Assembly: GCA_947461985.1 (NCBI GenBank) | Contig: CANHNT010000089.1 | Coordinates: forward strand, 1 to 7,709 | Source: Bacteroidota bacterium | GTDB lineage: Bacteria > Bacteroidota > Bacteroidia > Chitinophagales > Chitinophagaceae | Reading direction: 5' to 3' | Length of the DNA stretch: 7,709 nucleotides | Part shown: one piece after another, positions 7,200-7,709 of the stretch | How the letters are laid out: each line of letters opens with the position of its first letter | How positions within the stretch are numbered: position 1 is the first letter of the stretch | Translations under genes and position numbers: made by a program | The notes under the pieces: generated by a model | What the model was told of the DNA's origin: nothing | Databases searched by the model: none | What the model saw: only the letters and a program-made list of their open reading frames with translations

Positions 7200-7709
7200 A
7201 TGAATTTGCAATATCTGCAGGATTTATACGCTCAACATCCCTGTCTAAAAACTTTGACAGAGGAAATCGTATTGCCTCAACCCAAAATAATTTCGCTTAA
7301 AAATAGCTTAGCGTCTTCTTTTTCTTTTTTAGCGACCAGTGTTTTTAAACAACTCGACTTTAATCATGTTTTCATTTTAGATGATAAAGAAAGTGCTGCT
7401 TATTTTCATAACGATTTTGAAACGATTAGTCATGCATTGGATGTTTGTTTGTTTCCTGATTCCTATAAAAAATCAGGAACGGTGGGCGAACTCAATAGCA
7501 GCCATGTGATGCTACGAGCAGAAACATTGATGAAATTTAATGTGGACCATCCTAAACGCAAAGTGCTCATCACGTATCCCGAAGCGTTGGTAGAGAAAGT
7601 AATTAATTCAACCACATTTTCTAAAAACACAATTTATATCAAACAAAGCCAAAAATTAGATACTGATTTCTTGTTTGAGTTTTTGGTTGATATGGGATTT
7701 AGCAAAGTA
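7200..7709 (+). CDS. mfd: Transcription-repair coupling factor Mfd, N-terminal part (3' end outside window)
   Basis: An uninterrupted frame from the ATG at 7200 to the window end gives 170 residues, beginning MNLQYLQDLYAQHP. It matches the N-terminal UvrB-like module of Mfd: a SLASSFSFLATSVF helix, HVFILDDKESAAYFHNDFE, a FPDSYKK segment where other Bacteroidota Mfd proteins have a FPGSY-type sequence, HVMLRAETLMKF, and the strongly typical VLITYPEALVEKV at about residues 124-136. Mfd displaces RNA polymerase stalled at DNA lesions and recruits UvrA for nucleotide excision repair; this region is the UvrA-contacting part. The RNA-polymerase-binding and translocase domains (proteins of this family usually exceed 1000 residues) would lie downstream. 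The gene has its own apparent promoter and follows msrA by 70 bases. Lack of helicase motifs here is expected, so the call rests on the N-terminal module alone. Confidence 0.87.
   Translation, partial: MNLQYLQDLYAQHPCLKTLTEEIVLPQPKIISLKNSLASSFSFLATSVFKQLDFNHVFILDDKESAAYFHNDFETISHALDVCLFPDSYKKSGTVGELNSSHVMLRAETLMKFNVDHPKRKVLITYPEALVEKVINSTTFSKNTIYIKQSQKLDTDFLFEFLVDMGFSKV

Noticed and set aside
7200..7709. Possibility that the last frame is a truncated or broken gene
   Set aside because: The frame is fully open to the window edge and matches an intact Mfd N-terminus; it is cut only by the window.

Overview
The window looks like ordinary chromosomal DNA from a member of the Bacteroidota. It is AT-rich. 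It carries a long cell-surface protein ending in a type IX secretion (T9SS) sorting domain, and a fused alpha/beta 2-oxoacid dehydrogenase E1 of the kind seen in this phylum. Its start codons sit behind A-rich leaders without Shine-Dalgarno sequences, and it has sequences resembling the phylum's TAnnTTTG -7 promoter element. I cannot place it more finely than phylum. All recognisable genes are on the + strand and no gap between genes exceeds about 125 bp.

Layout: (1) the 3' end of rplI (ribosomal protein L9), closed by a strong hairpin terminator. (2) A 1090-residue secreted, multidomain adhesin-like protein with three GEVED domains, three Ig-like repeats, one jelly-roll/MAM-like domain and a T9SS C-terminal domain. 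It has its own terminator and so looks like a self-contained transcription unit. (3) A 700-residue fused E1 (alpha + beta) of a branched-chain 2-oxoacid or pyruvate dehydrogenase complex, carrying a short in-frame heptanucleotide repeat just before the thiamine-diphosphate motif. (4) msrB and msrA, both with N-terminal export signals, forming an apparent envelope methionine-sulfoxide repair pair. (5) The first 170 codons of mfd (transcription-repair coupling factor), behind a plausible Bacteroidota promoter and running off the window.

The genes do not form one pathway. L9 and Mfd are housekeeping, E1 is central metabolism, and the MsrB/MsrA pair is the only clear functional unit. I found no RNA gene, transposon, CRISPR array or defence system, and nothing that amounts to a wholly new system. 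The points most worth a second look are the heptamer repeat inside the E1 gene, the double export signal on the Msr pair, and the modular surface protein.
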